The notes under the pieces are model-generated. The model saw only the letters and a list, made by a program, of their open reading frames with translations, searched no databases and was not told the DNA's origin. The translations under genes were made by a program, and so were the position numbers. Positions 10,907 to 22,436 of a DNA stretch of 64,000 bases are shown here, in pieces. The DNA is taken from contig JAKUCV010007726.1 of assembly GCA_028386065.3 (NCBI GenBank), positions 3,751 through 67,750 of the forward strand. Direction: 5' to 3'. This DNA is from Turnera subulata. Taxonomy: Eukaryota > Streptophyta > Magnoliopsida > Malpighiales > Passifloraceae. Position 1 is the stretch's first letter. Each line of letters opens with the position of its first letter.

Positions 10907-11716
10907 TCATCTCTTTTTTTTGCAATAAAGATCTATTTCTTTTTTACTCTCTTTTCTTCTCTTAATGGTGTCAGTATGCACCAATTGTTTTTCACTCTCT
11001 TTTTCTTTCTTTTCCTCACTTCTTGCACGACTCTCAGTCATCCTCTCTTTCTGATTGGTTTTGGCCAAGTCAGCCTCCTTCTCCTTCTTCCAAGCATCCA
11101 CACTTTTCTGCATAAATAACTGATCTTCATACACTTCTTGAGGTGATAATGGCGGAAGCACCACCTTCTTCTCTCCCATGGTGAATGTATACCTATTTTT
11201 ATGGCCATCATGCAACACTTTCCTATCATATTGCCATGGCCTCCCTAGTAGAATATGGCATGCTTGCATAGGTACAACATCACACATCAACTGATCAGTA
11301 TACTTTCCAATGGAGAAAGAAACAAGAACCTGTTTGTTCATTTTGATCTCTCCATTATCATTCAACCATTGCAACTTGTATGGCCTAGGATGCTTTTGGA
11401 CCTCCAATCCCATCTTCTCCACTAGCATAGTGCTAACCATGTTAGTGCAGCTTCCTCCATCAATGATCATGCTACACGGCTTCCCTTGCACCAAACATCT
11501 AGTGTGAAAGATGTTCTCTCTTTGCTCAATTCCATCTTCCTTTTGCTGAATATTGAGCATCCTCATTGTTACATACAATCTCTGAACAACTTCTTCAGCA
11601 TTATCAAAATCGACTGCATCCTCCAATTCTGGCATTCTAATCAAGCCAGTATCGACATCAGGAACCTCCCTCTCTTCATCACAATACACCTCTCCATGGT
11701 CAGTAGTAAGCATCAC
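10907..11716 (-). pseudogene. Element C aspartic protease region
   Basis: A 269-codon frame contains HTRCLVQGKPCSMIIDGGSC, a retropepsin-like core in which the catalytic Asp lies in IIDGGS, followed by TNMVSTMLVEKMGL and ACHILLGRPWQYDRKVLHDG, which is the second signature of gypsy proteases. The C-terminal tail is Lys/Glu-rich. The protease matures Gag-Pol in active elements. The upstream frame has a stop next to the zinc knuckle (about 11,735). Downstream the RT is gone, so this fragment is no longer part of a working polyprotein. Confidence 0.8.
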
Positions 11717-12487
11717 CTTCTTGTTGATACATTATGACGCATAATGCCCTAGCCCCATGCACTTGAAACACTTGATGTTTCTAGTCTTCTCGCTAGCTTT
11801 CTGCGGTGCATCAGGTGTCTTCTGCTCAACCAACTTCTGCTCCTCTTTTACTTTCTATGGAACTGTCTTAGGAGTATCAAAGACAGGCTTGCTGGAGCTT
11901 CCCACTTCTTGCTTGGAATACTTGGCACGAGCACTCCAACTAGTGTAGCTTGATGTCCCTCCATAGTCATTCTTCTTAAGTTGCTTCTCTATCTTAGAAG
12001 CTAGAGCCACCATCCCATCAATTTCTGCATAATGTTGCAACTCAAGGAAGTTAGCAATATCAACATTTAAACCATAATAAAATCTCAACATCAGTGACTC
12101 TTCATCCTCATCACTTCCAGCTTGATTCATTGCCATCTCAAGCACCTTCCAGTACTCATCTACACTCTTGGTATCCTGCTTAAGCGAATAGAACTTATGA
12201 AGTAGCTCCCTTTGATAAGAGCCAGGGACAAACCTCTTCTTCATTATCCTCTTCATCTCTGCCCATGTCTCTATCTCTGGTTCTCCATATCTCCTTCGAT
12301 CAGTAACAAGCTTGTGCCACTAAGACTTAGCGTAGTCTCTGAATTCCACCACAGCAAGCTTAACCTTCTTCTCCTCGGAATACCGATGGCAATCGAATAT
12401 GGCTTCCATGTCTTGTACCCAATCCAAATAAGCCTCTGGATCACTGGTACCATGAAACATTGGAATCTTCATCTTAATGGATCCAAC
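11717..12487 (-). pseudogene. Element C Gag, main part
   Basis: Reading right to left, the Gag begins at the insertion site of LTR X with GSIKMKIPMFHGTSDPEAYL, then WVQDMEAIFDCHRYSEEKKV and VVEFRDYA. After a stop/shift around 12,320 it continues with MKKRFVPGSYQRELLHKFYS and ELQHYAEIDGMVALASKIEK. These are classical plant Ty3/gypsy Gag blocks. A CFKCMGLGHYAS zinc knuckle follows at about 11,735-11,775, where an in-frame stop replaces the residue before the last Cys. It forms the particle core in active relatives. Nonsense changes and the LTR X insertion disable it. Confidence 0.85.
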
Positions 12488-15380
12488 TGTAAGTAACCGG
12501 GGATGCAAACAAGGAGACAATATGCGCAACGAAAAAAACCCGGAACTAATGGAGGATCCATGTGAAACGGGGTAAACCGGATAACAAGAATTTTATACCT
12601 GGATTGGTCGAGTTCTTTCGCTCAACTGTTGAGCCCAATCAGCAAGAACCGGACAGAAATCCGACTCCTCTACGGTATCCACACAAACGGTTGATGATTG
12701 CTAGCAACCCTCACACGATCACTAACCCGAGCACTCCTAAACCGCAGTGGTAGCTGCAGAATTCCGAGAGCAAGAGACTAGAGAGTGTTTGATGTGTTTC
12801 TTTCTCAAGAATGAAGAGTGTGTTAAGTCTAAAATGAAGGTAAAAAAGTTTTTTATGTCCCTCTAATTAATCGATTTCACGTTTGTTGTCCCTCCTCGTT
12901 TATTTTCACTCATGTTGTCCTCCAACTCTCGTTTTACCGGGACACATTGTCCTTTTTACTTCCTACAGCCAGTGAGTTGTTATGGCATTGACACGTGTCC
13001 CTGTGACACATGGCCAACCTATTTGTTTAGTCATTTCTTTTTAAATCTAACTTCTAAAATGCTTAGTGAATTAAATATTTTTTTTATTACTCTTGTTTGG
13101 GTAACTGATGGTGGACCCGTGCACTAAAGCATGCTTGGGAGATAATTTTGGGATAACATAATGAAAACGACGTGGATTTTTTTTCCTTTTGAATTACACA
13201 TATGCCCTAGGACTTTATCTCTTCAACACAGCATCGAACAACGCCGTCGTTGCCTTAAGGCTGCATCTCTTCATCTCTGAGCACGAAGCTTGGCCAGTAC
13301 TTCAAGAAGCGTCTCCATCTCGAAGCAGATATAACCAAGTACCTCTTATGAAAGCCTCCGTCTTCGCCGCGAGGTGTTTGGGCTTAAGCCACAGAGAGAT
13401 CGAGGTTGGATTTTTTTAGGACCCAACAAGTAAAGTCACCGTCGCAGTTGTCGAGGGTAAGACTTCGGACCCTCTATTCTCCTTCCAGTTCTGACCCTCT
13501 GCTCTCCTTACAGTTCCTTTTTCTCTTTCTGCTTTGAGTGTTTTTTCGGATTCTAATGTTAGTTTTGGGTTGTGTTGGTCAAATGGTTATTGTGTTGAAG
13601 GATTTGGGTTTGAAGAATTGGGAGCACTACTGGAGAGTTCGGGTTTGTTATGGGGTGGATTTTGAGTTATTGTTGTGGTTTGAAGAATTTCGAGTCATGT
13701 TACTGGCAATTGGTCGATGCAGATGCAGGAGATGGAATAGTAGATCTCGAACCGGGACTTGAGGTCTAGGACGGAGCAATTAGATGGCAGGTTCATATTG
13801 AGGATGGTGCGTAGGGGAGGAGGTTTGGCGGAGGTTGGTAGTCATCGTGGATCCGCGTTGCGGAAGGTGGTGGTTGGTGGTGTAGCCGGCGACGCTTTCT
13901 TCTATGTTTTTTTAAATGATAATATGTGCGAGTAAAAAGAAAACGACATCGTTTTTGGTTAAAAATGATTTAATTAATTTAATTAAGGATCTCAGAAATA
14001 AAATTTGAAAAATAAATAATAAATAAATGGATGGACTGTGGACCCATATGAGACGTGTCACTATTATATTAAACAATCGGCTATAATATGGAAAAAGGAC
14101 AACGTGACCCGGTAAATCGAAAGTTCAGGGACATCATGAGTGAAATTAAACAAAGAGGGACAACAAATGCTAAATTGACAAAGTGAAAGGACAGAAAAAA
14201 ATATTTACTCCTAAAATGAATGATCAAACCTTCACACACTTATACACACTTCTAATGCATAGTTAATTAGACAATGGCCAACATCATCATGCATTATGAT
14301 AGTGCCTTATCTTTAATCATGTATCACATACATCATTATGTTTCCACTTTGTATTAAACATATATATCATTGCACATCCACTTTGGGCACTAATTCTGGT
14401 TCCATAATTCTGATAATTAGTGAACCAAATCAATCCGAAACGACCCGGTTCAACCATGGTCTAACCACTAGCTCAATCACCTGGTCGAACCATGGTCCAA
14501 CCGTGGTCTAACCATTGGCTCGAATCAACAGCTCTAAGTGTGTGACCCTGTAGGCACTTGTGACGTTTGGCAATAATTGTAAACTCTCATTTACAATTAT
14601 AAACAATGAGCGGTGTCTAGCAACACATCATTGCTACCCAAACGAAAAGATCAGTACTGATTCATTATGCCTCGGAAAAATGTCATTATCCTTTCGTCCC
14701 ATTATTTCAAGATCAAACACGAGACATGGAATATGTCATTCTCATATATGTTTAATCTAAGGTTTCTTGATCCCCGAGTTAACTGCGTAAAACAGATACA
14801 AATGATATTCCCATATTACTTAATCCGAGCATGGCCATGCATTTACAATTCAACTCTATCAAGGGGCCCAACTGATAATGTTCCCGTTATACGGATTGGA
14901 CGAATTCCATCTTGATCATACAAAACCCACTACACATTATATCATATACCCAATGATTACTTTAGGTCCACTCAATTACGAATGACCAAGAGTAATATCA
15001 AAGTATATCACTCAGGTATTGGGAACCTTGATGATCTCAGGTCTAAGGATAGTACATATAAGAATCACTAATGACAACATGAGTCCATGCAGTGATCTTA
15101 TGTCGGGTCAGTCCAGTCCACAAGTTCTCTAACTTGTACCCGTATGTAGAACTCATATCTTATATAGTTCTCAACATACGCTAGTCTTAATTTATTATTA
15201 CAACCCATCCATAATAATAATCGACTAGAGACATTTCAAGAATAGAAAATATTCTTAGGTTATAAATATGTGCAAGCATTTATCAAAGATAAACATATTT
15301 ATTGGAATAAAACCTTAATAAAAAATACATGACTTAAAATATAATCATCCAATGATTGGCTTTTGGGCATTACACTAACA
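12488..15380. mobile_element. Solo LTR X with nested Mutator-like element
   Basis: The ends are TGTAAGTAACC and ACACTAACA, flanked by the 5-bp duplication CCAAC (12,483-12,487 and 15,381-15,385). Removing the nested element at 12,839-14,211 and one TSD copy leaves about 1.51 kb. No internal domain, PBS or polypurine tract is present, so this is a solo LTR. It splits the gag of element C: the Gag frame runs up to one side and resumes on the other. A related copy occupies 1-1,090. The family was not identified. Confidence 0.88.
12839..14211. mobile_element. Mutator-like non-autonomous element A (10-bp TSD)
   Basis: Long terminal inverted repeats of more than 100 bp share the order TTGTTGTCCCTC, TTTCACTCATG, TTTACCGGG, then TGTCCTTTTT, and run inward from each end. 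A 10-bp duplication CTAAAATGAA flanks the element (12,829-12,838 and 14,212-14,221). Long TIRs and a 9-11-bp TSD are Mutator superfamily features. The 1.4-kb interior has no transposase. Its two short ORFs (13,189-13,419 and 13,538-13,762) match nothing I recognise and may come from a captured gene leader. A sister copy lies at 34,156-36,142. Confidence 0.85.
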
Positions 15381-15385
15381 CCAAC

Positions 15386-15831
15386 ATCTTTATCGATGCG
15401 AGTCGCGTCCTCATCTCGGTTGTAGGCAGGTCGGTCATAGTATCTAGGCCTATAAAACCTGTCTGTGCCAATGCCTCTACCTCCATTGCCTCGGCCTCTG
15501 CCCTCAGCTGGTGTTCTCATATTTGCTTCAGCAAATTGTTCCTCCAAGTTACCAACAAGATCATCTTCAATTACTCTCCTTTGGGTAGCTGGTGCTTGAG
15601 CCCTTTCTCTTGTGATTTCTTACTTTCTAGGAACTCCAACATGGTCAAACAACTGCTGAACAACTCGCTCTTGTCTTTAATCCGAGCATTAGTCTCCCTT
15701 AGGCCATCATTGGTTGTATTCAATTCAGCCCTCATCTCTCGCACTTCTAGCTTCAATGAATCAAAATACTCCTTCATCATAGTCAAGACGACTAGTCGAT
15801 CTCCATCAGTTTCTTTCCCAGTAGTAGACAT
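15386..15831 (-). pseudogene. Element C Gag, N-terminal part
   Basis: The likely Gag start is the ATG at 15,831 (MSTTGKETDGDRL). A coiled-coil-prone segment follows (MKEYFDSLKLEVREMRAEL), then after a stop/shift near 15,560 an Arg/Gly-rich stretch with GRGRGNGGRGIG and FYRPRYYDRPAYNRDEDATR. It is cut at 15,385 by LTR X; the frame resumes at 12,487. Basic RG-rich linkers before the Gag core are usual in plant gypsy elements. It is inactive because of the insertion and the frame break. Confidence 0.75.
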
Positions 15832-16330
15832 GATTATATTCCTGCAAGAAACTTGTTAGTAACAACAATTCCTCACGTGTGTCTCTCATGTTTATTCCCT
15901 CTTGGCAATGGATGTATCACTCGCCTTTTACCTCTCTTGAAATCTCACTGTATTTATTCTTTGGGATCAGTAACACTTAACTAAATAACAAATTGCCTGC
16001 AACACTTCAAGAAACAGTCAAAGATAACCTAACAAGAAAATTAGATTGCAATTCTAGAAGCAAATAAACTCCAAGAAAGAAAGATAGCCACACACAAACA
16101 ACAAGACAATGTATGTGATGAATATTGTGGCAATTGAACAATAAGACACAAAAATTGCTCAATTAGAAAAGCTGAAATAAATTGGTTATCAAATAAGCAG
16201 AAAAAAGAAAAGAAAACTTCACAATCTAGATATCCTAACAATCAACCCGCAAAAAGTATCCCCAAACAATTTAAATCTCCTGCTGCTACAACACACCTCT
16301 TGCCGATTTTTTTTCTTTTTTTTATTAATT
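15832..16330 (-). other. Element C leader, gag-proximal part
   Basis: AT-rich noncoding stretch upstream of the Gag start, ending in a T-rich tract near 16,305-16,325. No gene or repeat was recognised; it probably belongs to the untranslated leader of element C. Confidence 0.5.
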
Positions 16331-16389
16331 GATGTGTCGACTAAAAACAAAGAACTCAAAACACAAATGACTTCTTCTCTTTTTTTATT

Positions 16390-16604
16390 GTACTGTGAAT
16401 ACTGGATTATGCTGTTGCTATTGAGCTTTGAGTATGGATTAAATAATGGTCCCCGAGTGTGGGTGACAGATGTTGCCTTGAACTTTTGCTGTATTTGGAT
16501 TTACCGTGTAGTATTTTGGCTGCGATGTATTGTCTATTCTATCAATAAGAATAGTTTCGGCATGTGTTTACTGTGTATGGTAAATACGGGTCGGGGCGCT
16601 TCAT
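16390..16604 (-). repeat. Head fragment of a Del-like LTR, inverted
   Basis: Read on the minus strand from 16,604 the sequence begins TGAAGCGCCCCGACCCGTAT and continues with TTTACC...ACACAGTAAACAC. This matches the start of the Del-like LTR at 16,916 in inverted orientation. The far end is not defined; no TSD was found. Confidence 0.5.
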
Positions 16605-16915
16605 TCATTATTTATATTATTATTAAACTGTTTTTTTATTTTTTATTTTTTAATTTATATTCTAATTTTTATTTTAATAATTATTTATTTATTTTCATGA
16701 TCTATATGACAAATGAAAAAAATGGATAAAAATGTAAAATTTGGTAACAAATTATGTGAAAATTTTTATTATATTACATAACAAATGCCTAGAAAAAATA
16801 GTTAAAATGTTTAATTTTTTTTAAAAAAATTAATTAATAAACAAGCCCGTGGAATCCAAGAAAAGTGAGCACACATTATTATAAAAGAAATTTAATTTTA
16901 TAAAGAAAAAATAAT
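16605..16915. other. AT-rich spacer
   Basis: Very AT-rich sequence between the inverted LTR head and the solo LTR. Its part CAAGCCCGTGGAA (about 16,841-16,853) recurs just beyond the solo LTR at about 19,984-19,996. No gene is seen. Confidence 0.5.
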
Positions 16916-19900
16916 TGAAACGCCCCGATCCATATTTACCGTTATACACAGTAAACACGTGGGACCATATGCTATTACAGTAACCACAATGGTAATTATC
17001 ACAACCAGCAGTATTAATACAATAAAAGTACATAATACATCAACAATACTTGTCCCGACATGGGAACATTATTACAACAATCAACCGAATCAAGAAATAA
17101 AATGCAAGTAGCGGAAGTCTTAATACAACACAGCAATAGACAACAGTATCAAGATGATGCAACCCAGGATGGATCCGGGCCTGGCAGAGGGTACGCCATA
17201 ACTTGCCTCGAACGTACCTGAGCTACGCACAATCAAACTACGCGACCAGGTCACGCAGGCGAGGGGTGAGTCCGAAGTGCTCACCGGGTAAAATCCATAA
17301 GCAAATATACATATACTAACAACCGTAAATAATCCAAGTCACAACAACAACAAATAACTAAGGTTCACATGAACCCTAAATAACACACTCTGTGATTCTA
17401 GACCCGCTACACCAATTTTATTATCAGGGCCCCTATCACTAGTTAAATGATGGTCGCCGCCTGGTAGTCGAGCTAGCTAGCCCATGGACCCCGCCCTGGT
17501 ACCTCCACGTATAACTAGCACAGACAGGGAGCAGACCCCAAGCACACTCTCCCCCAGTGCCTAAAATAAAAGTTGGTACAGACAGGGAGCAGACCCCAAG
17601 CACACTCTCTTCCAACACCATAAAAATAAGACTACCATCTGGCTATTCCAATATTTAACTGTGATTTACTAGATGTCTAAGTGTATCTAGTTTTATTACT
17701 CCTAGTTACTTAATTTCTATTATCCTCCCTTCTCTCATTATCCCGAGCAGGCTTACAGCCTCTCCGCTCGTCTGGATAATACAAGCTTATTCAACCAGTA
17801 CCCTCGGTACTCTACTCTCACAATTTTCACAGCCAACAACAACAAAAATAACCTACTAATACCACATTTCTAATATTACCAATAACATCAACAGTAGCAT
17901 CAATTCAGCAACATCAACGGCAACAAACAACAATTAAATTCATCTCACAACAACTACTCACAGCCATAAAGAATTATTCAAGCATATAACACAACAACAA
18001 CTTGGTACAACAGCAGTATATAAATATTTACTTATCCTCACCTTAGCCGATTTTCTATTCCTGATAGTCCTCGAAGTGTTCCAGCTCAGGCTCCTCGGGG
18101 TACTGCTCGTTATCAATTCCTATATCAAACAACAATTTATGCACATATAAGATGATATGCAAATGCTCGGCTATTACTGTAAGCCGAAAAAATAATTACT
18201 GGACCTACTCGGTACTTTCCCGGGTTATTCCCATTATCGTCATAATTCACCATTTATTTACAGGTGTCAAAAAAATACCTTACTGATACCCGATTATTAT
18301 TTCGGTACGTATTTACTTTGACAATACCCTTTCCATTTTTATTTTCCTTTAGTATGTACTTTCCAAAATATTTGATAAAAATAATTATTATTCTTTCCCA
18401 AGGTATTAGCTATCATAAAATAATCTTCCTAGAAATTATTCACATGTACATATTTTCCGGTGGTATATTCCATGGTACACATCTTTAGGAGTATTACTAT
18501 AATTTAACAATTATGTTATAATCACTTTTGTTTCCTGAAATTAATATAAGAAAGTAATTTTTTGCTTTATTTTCACAAATTATATCCATATACTATATTT
18601 CTCTATTTTCCAGATTATTCCCATATACTAAATATAATTATTTTTTTATTATTTTTTTCCTTTCCAGAATTTATTTTCTTTTTTTTTACTAGACTGGGCC
18701 CGTGAATAGTGCCAGCCAGGCCTTGCACAGCACTAGGCCCAGACCTCAAGCTGAGGCCCAGGCGCAGGCCCGCGTGGCCAAGCCCAACTAACCAAGAGCC
18801 CAAGCCCAAGCACCCCAAATACCCATCAGTTTGACCCATTATCATCCGGGTCGGACCCACTGTGGCGGGTCGACCCGCACGCCATATCCAGCTCCTGCAC
18901 TCACCTCGTAGTGGTGGTGGCGCGAGGTTGACGAGCAAAGGCGGCTACTCGACGGCACGGAAGAGGAGGCGCGAGGACGAGGCGACGGTGACAAAGGCGA
19001 CGCGCGTTGGAGACGGAGAGAGGGCGGCGGCTAGTTTCGTCTGGGCGGGCGGCGACGATCTGCAGACGGTCGTGTCACATCCAGCGGCTACTGCTGGTTG
19101 ATGGCGGTGTGTGGCGACAGCAACGGCGAGCGAGCGAGCGAGCGAGGGAGGAGATCGAACGCGGTGGCGACTGGTGGCGACGAGGTGCTCTCCGGTGGTT
19201 GGGCTCGGTGATGTGGTGGCCGGCAAGGAGGCGAGACCTGTTGCTCGTCTCGGCTTGATGTCGAGTGGTTGTTGGCGCGACGAGGGTGGCGGTGACGGTG
19301 TGTGGGGTGCAGGCGGTCGGCAAGGGGAGGCGGTGGTGGTGGCTCACAGCGGCGACAGCTCGTTGGTGTGTTTGTATGTTGTTGGTTTTTTTTTCTTTTT
19401 ATTATTATTATTATTATGCTTCTGGTTTTGTTTTGGTGAGAAGAGTTATGGTAGGGAGTCCTGCAGAGACTAGAATGAAGGGAGGCTGGGTTGGGACTTG
19501 CAGTAGGTGTTATTTGCAGGTGAAGATTTGCAGAAGGAAAAGATGGTGGGTGGTGAGTTTGCAGATGGTGATAGATACGGCAAAAATAAACAAGCAGGGT
19601 CACAGGTTACACAGGAAACAGCTCACGAGCGCACAGGAGAAGGCAGCTGCATAATTTAATTATGCAGTCGTGTCCCGTCCGGACCAGAAAATATCTATAA
19701 TACCCCCTTGACTTTATTTCTGGCTCGATAATTCGAGATTAAACCTGACTTTTCTGAAGATTCCTGGACCCAAAAAATACCAACTCTGGTCCGTAAAATC
19801 CGCAGAAAAATCCCGAGCGTGGGACAGAGCTCGGTTTCGGAATCCGATGCATAATTTACTCTGAAATAATTACTCAAGATTATTTTTATATGGTAAATTA

Positions 19901-19958
19901 CTGTACAAAGCATTTTTACAGTCCCGGTAAAATATAAATTTTTACTCAGGCTGTTACA
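16916..19958 (+). mobile_element. Del/Tekay-like solo LTR (3.0 kb)
   Basis: Termini are TGAAACGCCCCGATCC and CTCAGGCTGTTACA, with the 5-bp duplication ATAAT on both sides (16,911-16,915 and 19,959-19,963). The head, the GAGGGGTGAG block near 17,260 and the TTACA tail match the longer solo LTR at 43,846-48,497. Long LTRs of this form, ending GTTACA, fit the Del/Tekay group of Ty3/gypsy elements; this is by recall, not search. There is no PBS, gag or pol. A GC-rich segment at about 18,830-19,400 yields long overlapping ORFs on both strands without a recognisable domain. Confidence 0.8.
17518..17612. repeat. Short tandem duplication in the solo LTR
   Basis: The block ACAGACAGGGAGCAGACCCC plus AAGCACACTCT occurs twice, about 59 bp apart, inside the Del-like LTR. 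Confidence 0.8.
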
Positions 19959-19963
19959 ATAAT

Positions 19964-20270
19964 TTTTTTTAAAAAAACTAACCAAGCCCGTGGAACCACG
20001 GGGTAGTGAACTAGTTGGGATAATAACAATACTAATCAGGTCGACAACTCAAATACTCAGGTCAGAATTTCTTTTTTTTTTTGATAATAACAAGATGTCG
20101 ACGCCTAGTAGATCAGCCACAAACTTCAATTAGACTAGATAATTCACCAAACAACTCAATCGAACACAAGCAGCAAGGTTTTTTTTATAATATAATTCGG
20201 CAACTATATAAAGAACACAAGAATTGAATTTAATTTGAAGAAAAGTAAAGGGATACGTAGTTGAAAAGAT
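19964..20270 (-). other. Element C leader, PBS-proximal part
   Basis: Noncoding sequence between the solo LTR and the PBS of element C, with T-rich tracts near 20,070 and 20,180. No ORF of note. Confidence 0.5.
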
Positions 20271-20288
20271 ACCTAGACTCTGCTACCA
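20271..20288 (-). promoter_or_regulatory. Element C primer-binding site (initiator-Met-like)
   Basis: Plus-strand ACCTAGACTCTGCTACCA resembles the 3' end of initiator tRNA-Met (ACCTGGCTCTGATACCA) with a few differences. It lies three bases from the LTR start at 20,292 and marks the 5' LTR of a minus-strand element. Confidence 0.65.
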
Positions 20289-20291
20289 AGA

Positions 20292-21244
20292 TGATACGGC
20301 AACACTAAAAGAACAAAGCTAAATAGCACCTCCGAGTCAATCGAGTCACCAAGATCAGAAATCAATTCAACCAAAAGCTTTAGTGAGTGCCTCTATCACC
20401 TCAAAACACAACAAATGCGTTAAGCAACAATAGAGTAATAAATACAAGGAATCTTGTAAACGCCACAAGCAATTCAATTACTTGATAAGTAAACACAATC
20501 CCTAAAATAAAAACAAGAGAATCACTCAACGATTGAATCACTCAATAAATAAAACCTCAAAGGCAAACTTTTTATTCCCAAAATTCTGTGTTGTAAAATA
20601 TGAACCCCTAAGGGCCTATTTATAGGCACCCAAGTCGGCCACCTCCTCAAGTCGGCCACCTTAATCCTAGATGGACTAGGTTTTGACTTTTAATCTAACA
20701 ACATATGGGACTAATTAAAACCCAACAGAAATAAACCCAACTAAATAAACTAAAGCTCACAATAATTAAACCCAATTATATGGACTTGACCCAATTGATA
20801 ATAAAATCCAACTAAAAGTACTTAAGCCCAAATAATAAAACTAAACCGAATTTTCGGACAGAATTTGTCTGTCGATTTCAAGTGCATTTTAAATAAAGAA
20901 AACGGCAGATTCAGCTTCTGGGCTCAACATCCAAGTTATAGATTTTTGTCTTATCGTTCCAGAGAGTCCAAGATCGCAGCAATCTTAGTTGTAGAGCTCG
21001 AGATATGAATTTATTTCTGAGACTGCGCGTTCTAGGAATTCCTGCACGTATTATTCGCATCCTTGGCTTTAATCTCCATCTCTTCTTGAATTTCTTGTGA
21101 GATCGAATCTTGGACTTGATTCTGAAAGTGAGCTTACCATGTCCAAGTTTGTGTTTGTCACCATGCTCCTCATTGATGCCTCGAGAGAAGGCTTTGCATG
21201 CACCATTCTCTAAGTCTTTAAGCTTGCCTAGGTGATTTGCATCA
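20292..21244 (-). mobile_element. Element C 5' LTR
   Basis: 953 bp, TGAT...ATCA termini. It differs from the 3' LTR by scattered substitutions and small indels. The minus-strand TATA box CCTATAAATAGG is at 20,615-20,626. It is followed by the TSD TCCCT and the resumed minisatellite. Confidence 0.88.
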
Positions 21245-21249
21245 TCCCT

Positions 21250-21840
21250 CATGTCTGGAATCTGGGGTTTGATCGTCTCAAGGTTGCAAGGACTGGGTCC
21301 TTGGCTTTGTGATTCCTCTCATGGCTGGATCCCTCAGGTTTATCTCAAGGTTTGCAAGAACCAGGTCCTTGGCTTTGGTTTGGTTCTTCTCATGGTTCAC
21401 TCGTGGCTGAGTTTTCTGGTTTTGATTGTCTCGAGTTCGCGAGAACTGGGTCCTCGGCTTTAGCTGGATACTCTCATCTTTCTAGTTTGGCAAAGACCGG
21501 ATCTTTGAGTTTTGACTGGGTTGACTCCTCTCTCAGGGTTGTAGAGACTAGGCTTTTGACTGATCCTCTCATTTCATGGGGTTGCAAAGACTAGGTCTTT
21601 GGCTTTTGACTGGATCCTCTCATCTCTCGGGTCGACTAGACTCTCTCTTTGCAAAGATCGGGCTTTGGCTTTTGACTGGATTTTCTTGGCTGGGTTCATC
21701 TCTCAAGGTGCAAAAATTGGTTTTTTGGTTTTTTACTCGGTTTTTCTGGTTCCCTCATCGCCTTACAGGTTTTCTCAAGGTCTGGTTGACTGGATATCTT
21801 GTATTCTCGGGATTGCAAAGACTGAGTCTTTGGCTTTGAC
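21250..21840. repeat. Degenerate minisatellite, right part (Tat-2 3' region)
   Basis: Longer, more diverged units of about 60-70 bp built on GTTGCAAAGACTAGGTCTTT with GGCTTTTGACTGGATCCTCT. They correspond to the degenerate part of the array left of element C (GTTTGCAAGGACTAGGCTCT). The 113-, 80- and 87-codon frames across it are repeat translations. Confidence 0.8.
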
Positions 21841-22436
21841 TATGTAATGGGTGTCATCTCATGGTCTGGGTCAAGTATGTCTGTGTTTTTGGGTTATCTC
21901 ATGACCTCACAGGTTTGGAAAAGGTGTTGCCTCACAGTTAGGTTGTCTGTATCCCATGCCACTACATCAGTTGACTGAGTTTGAAGAAAAGAGGGGTGTG
22001 TCGTGCCCCTTGAGACATACAAGCCGAAAATGGGTGTGATGCCCCTAGTGTCTCACCAAGGTTTGGGAGGTAGAGTTTAGTGTGCCCCTATTTCATCGGT
22101 TATCCTCGGGTGTTCCAACCCGACATCAAATGGAGTATGCTCCGGGTAATTAAGAGGTGGGGGCGATGGGCCTCTAATATATGTTCATGAAGATAACCAG
22201 ACAGGTCACGTATAAATAATATTGTTTGTATAGAAAGCATTCATTGTTGCAAACCCTAGTAAAAGTTAATAGGTGCCTCTTATCTCAATAACAGGTTTGA
22301 CCTCCCCTAGTAAACAGATATATCCCCCTTTTTTTCCTCTCTTTTCTTCTTATTATTTTCTCTTCTTTACCCTTCCTCTCTTCCCTAGATTTTTTGATCT
22401 TTCGGAATCTCCCGGGCGGGCCTAGGTCATCGACCC
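21841..22436. other. Tat-2 3' noncoding region before the antisense ORF
   Basis: No coding sequence was recognised. It contains a pyrimidine-rich tract at about 22,320-22,385 and ends at the GGCGGTCAT motif cluster. Confidence 0.5.

Larger units (their letters stand above)
9281..21244 (-). mobile_element. Ty3/gypsy element C, internally deleted and nested
   Basis: The element spans two LTRs beginning TGATACGGCAACACTA and ending TTTGCATCA, and is flanked by the 5-bp duplication TCCCT (9,276-9,280 and 21,245-21,249). Reading right to left the order is 5' LTR, initiator-Met-like PBS, leader (holding a Del-like solo LTR), gag (split by solo LTR X), zinc knuckle, protease, integrase C-terminus, polypurine tract, 3' LTR. 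Reverse transcriptase, RNase H and the integrase core are absent, so it is a deletion derivative. The integrase tail of the type 'GEY-V-ATFNVA-L-PFE' resembles chromovirus-like gypsy elements; the exact clade is not resolved. Confidence 0.88.

Noticed and set aside
19088..19603. 171-codon and overlapping ORFs on both strands in a GC-rich block
   Set aside because: They lie inside a Del-like solo LTR, overlap in several frames, are Ser/Pro/His or Arg/Gly low complexity, and show no domain.
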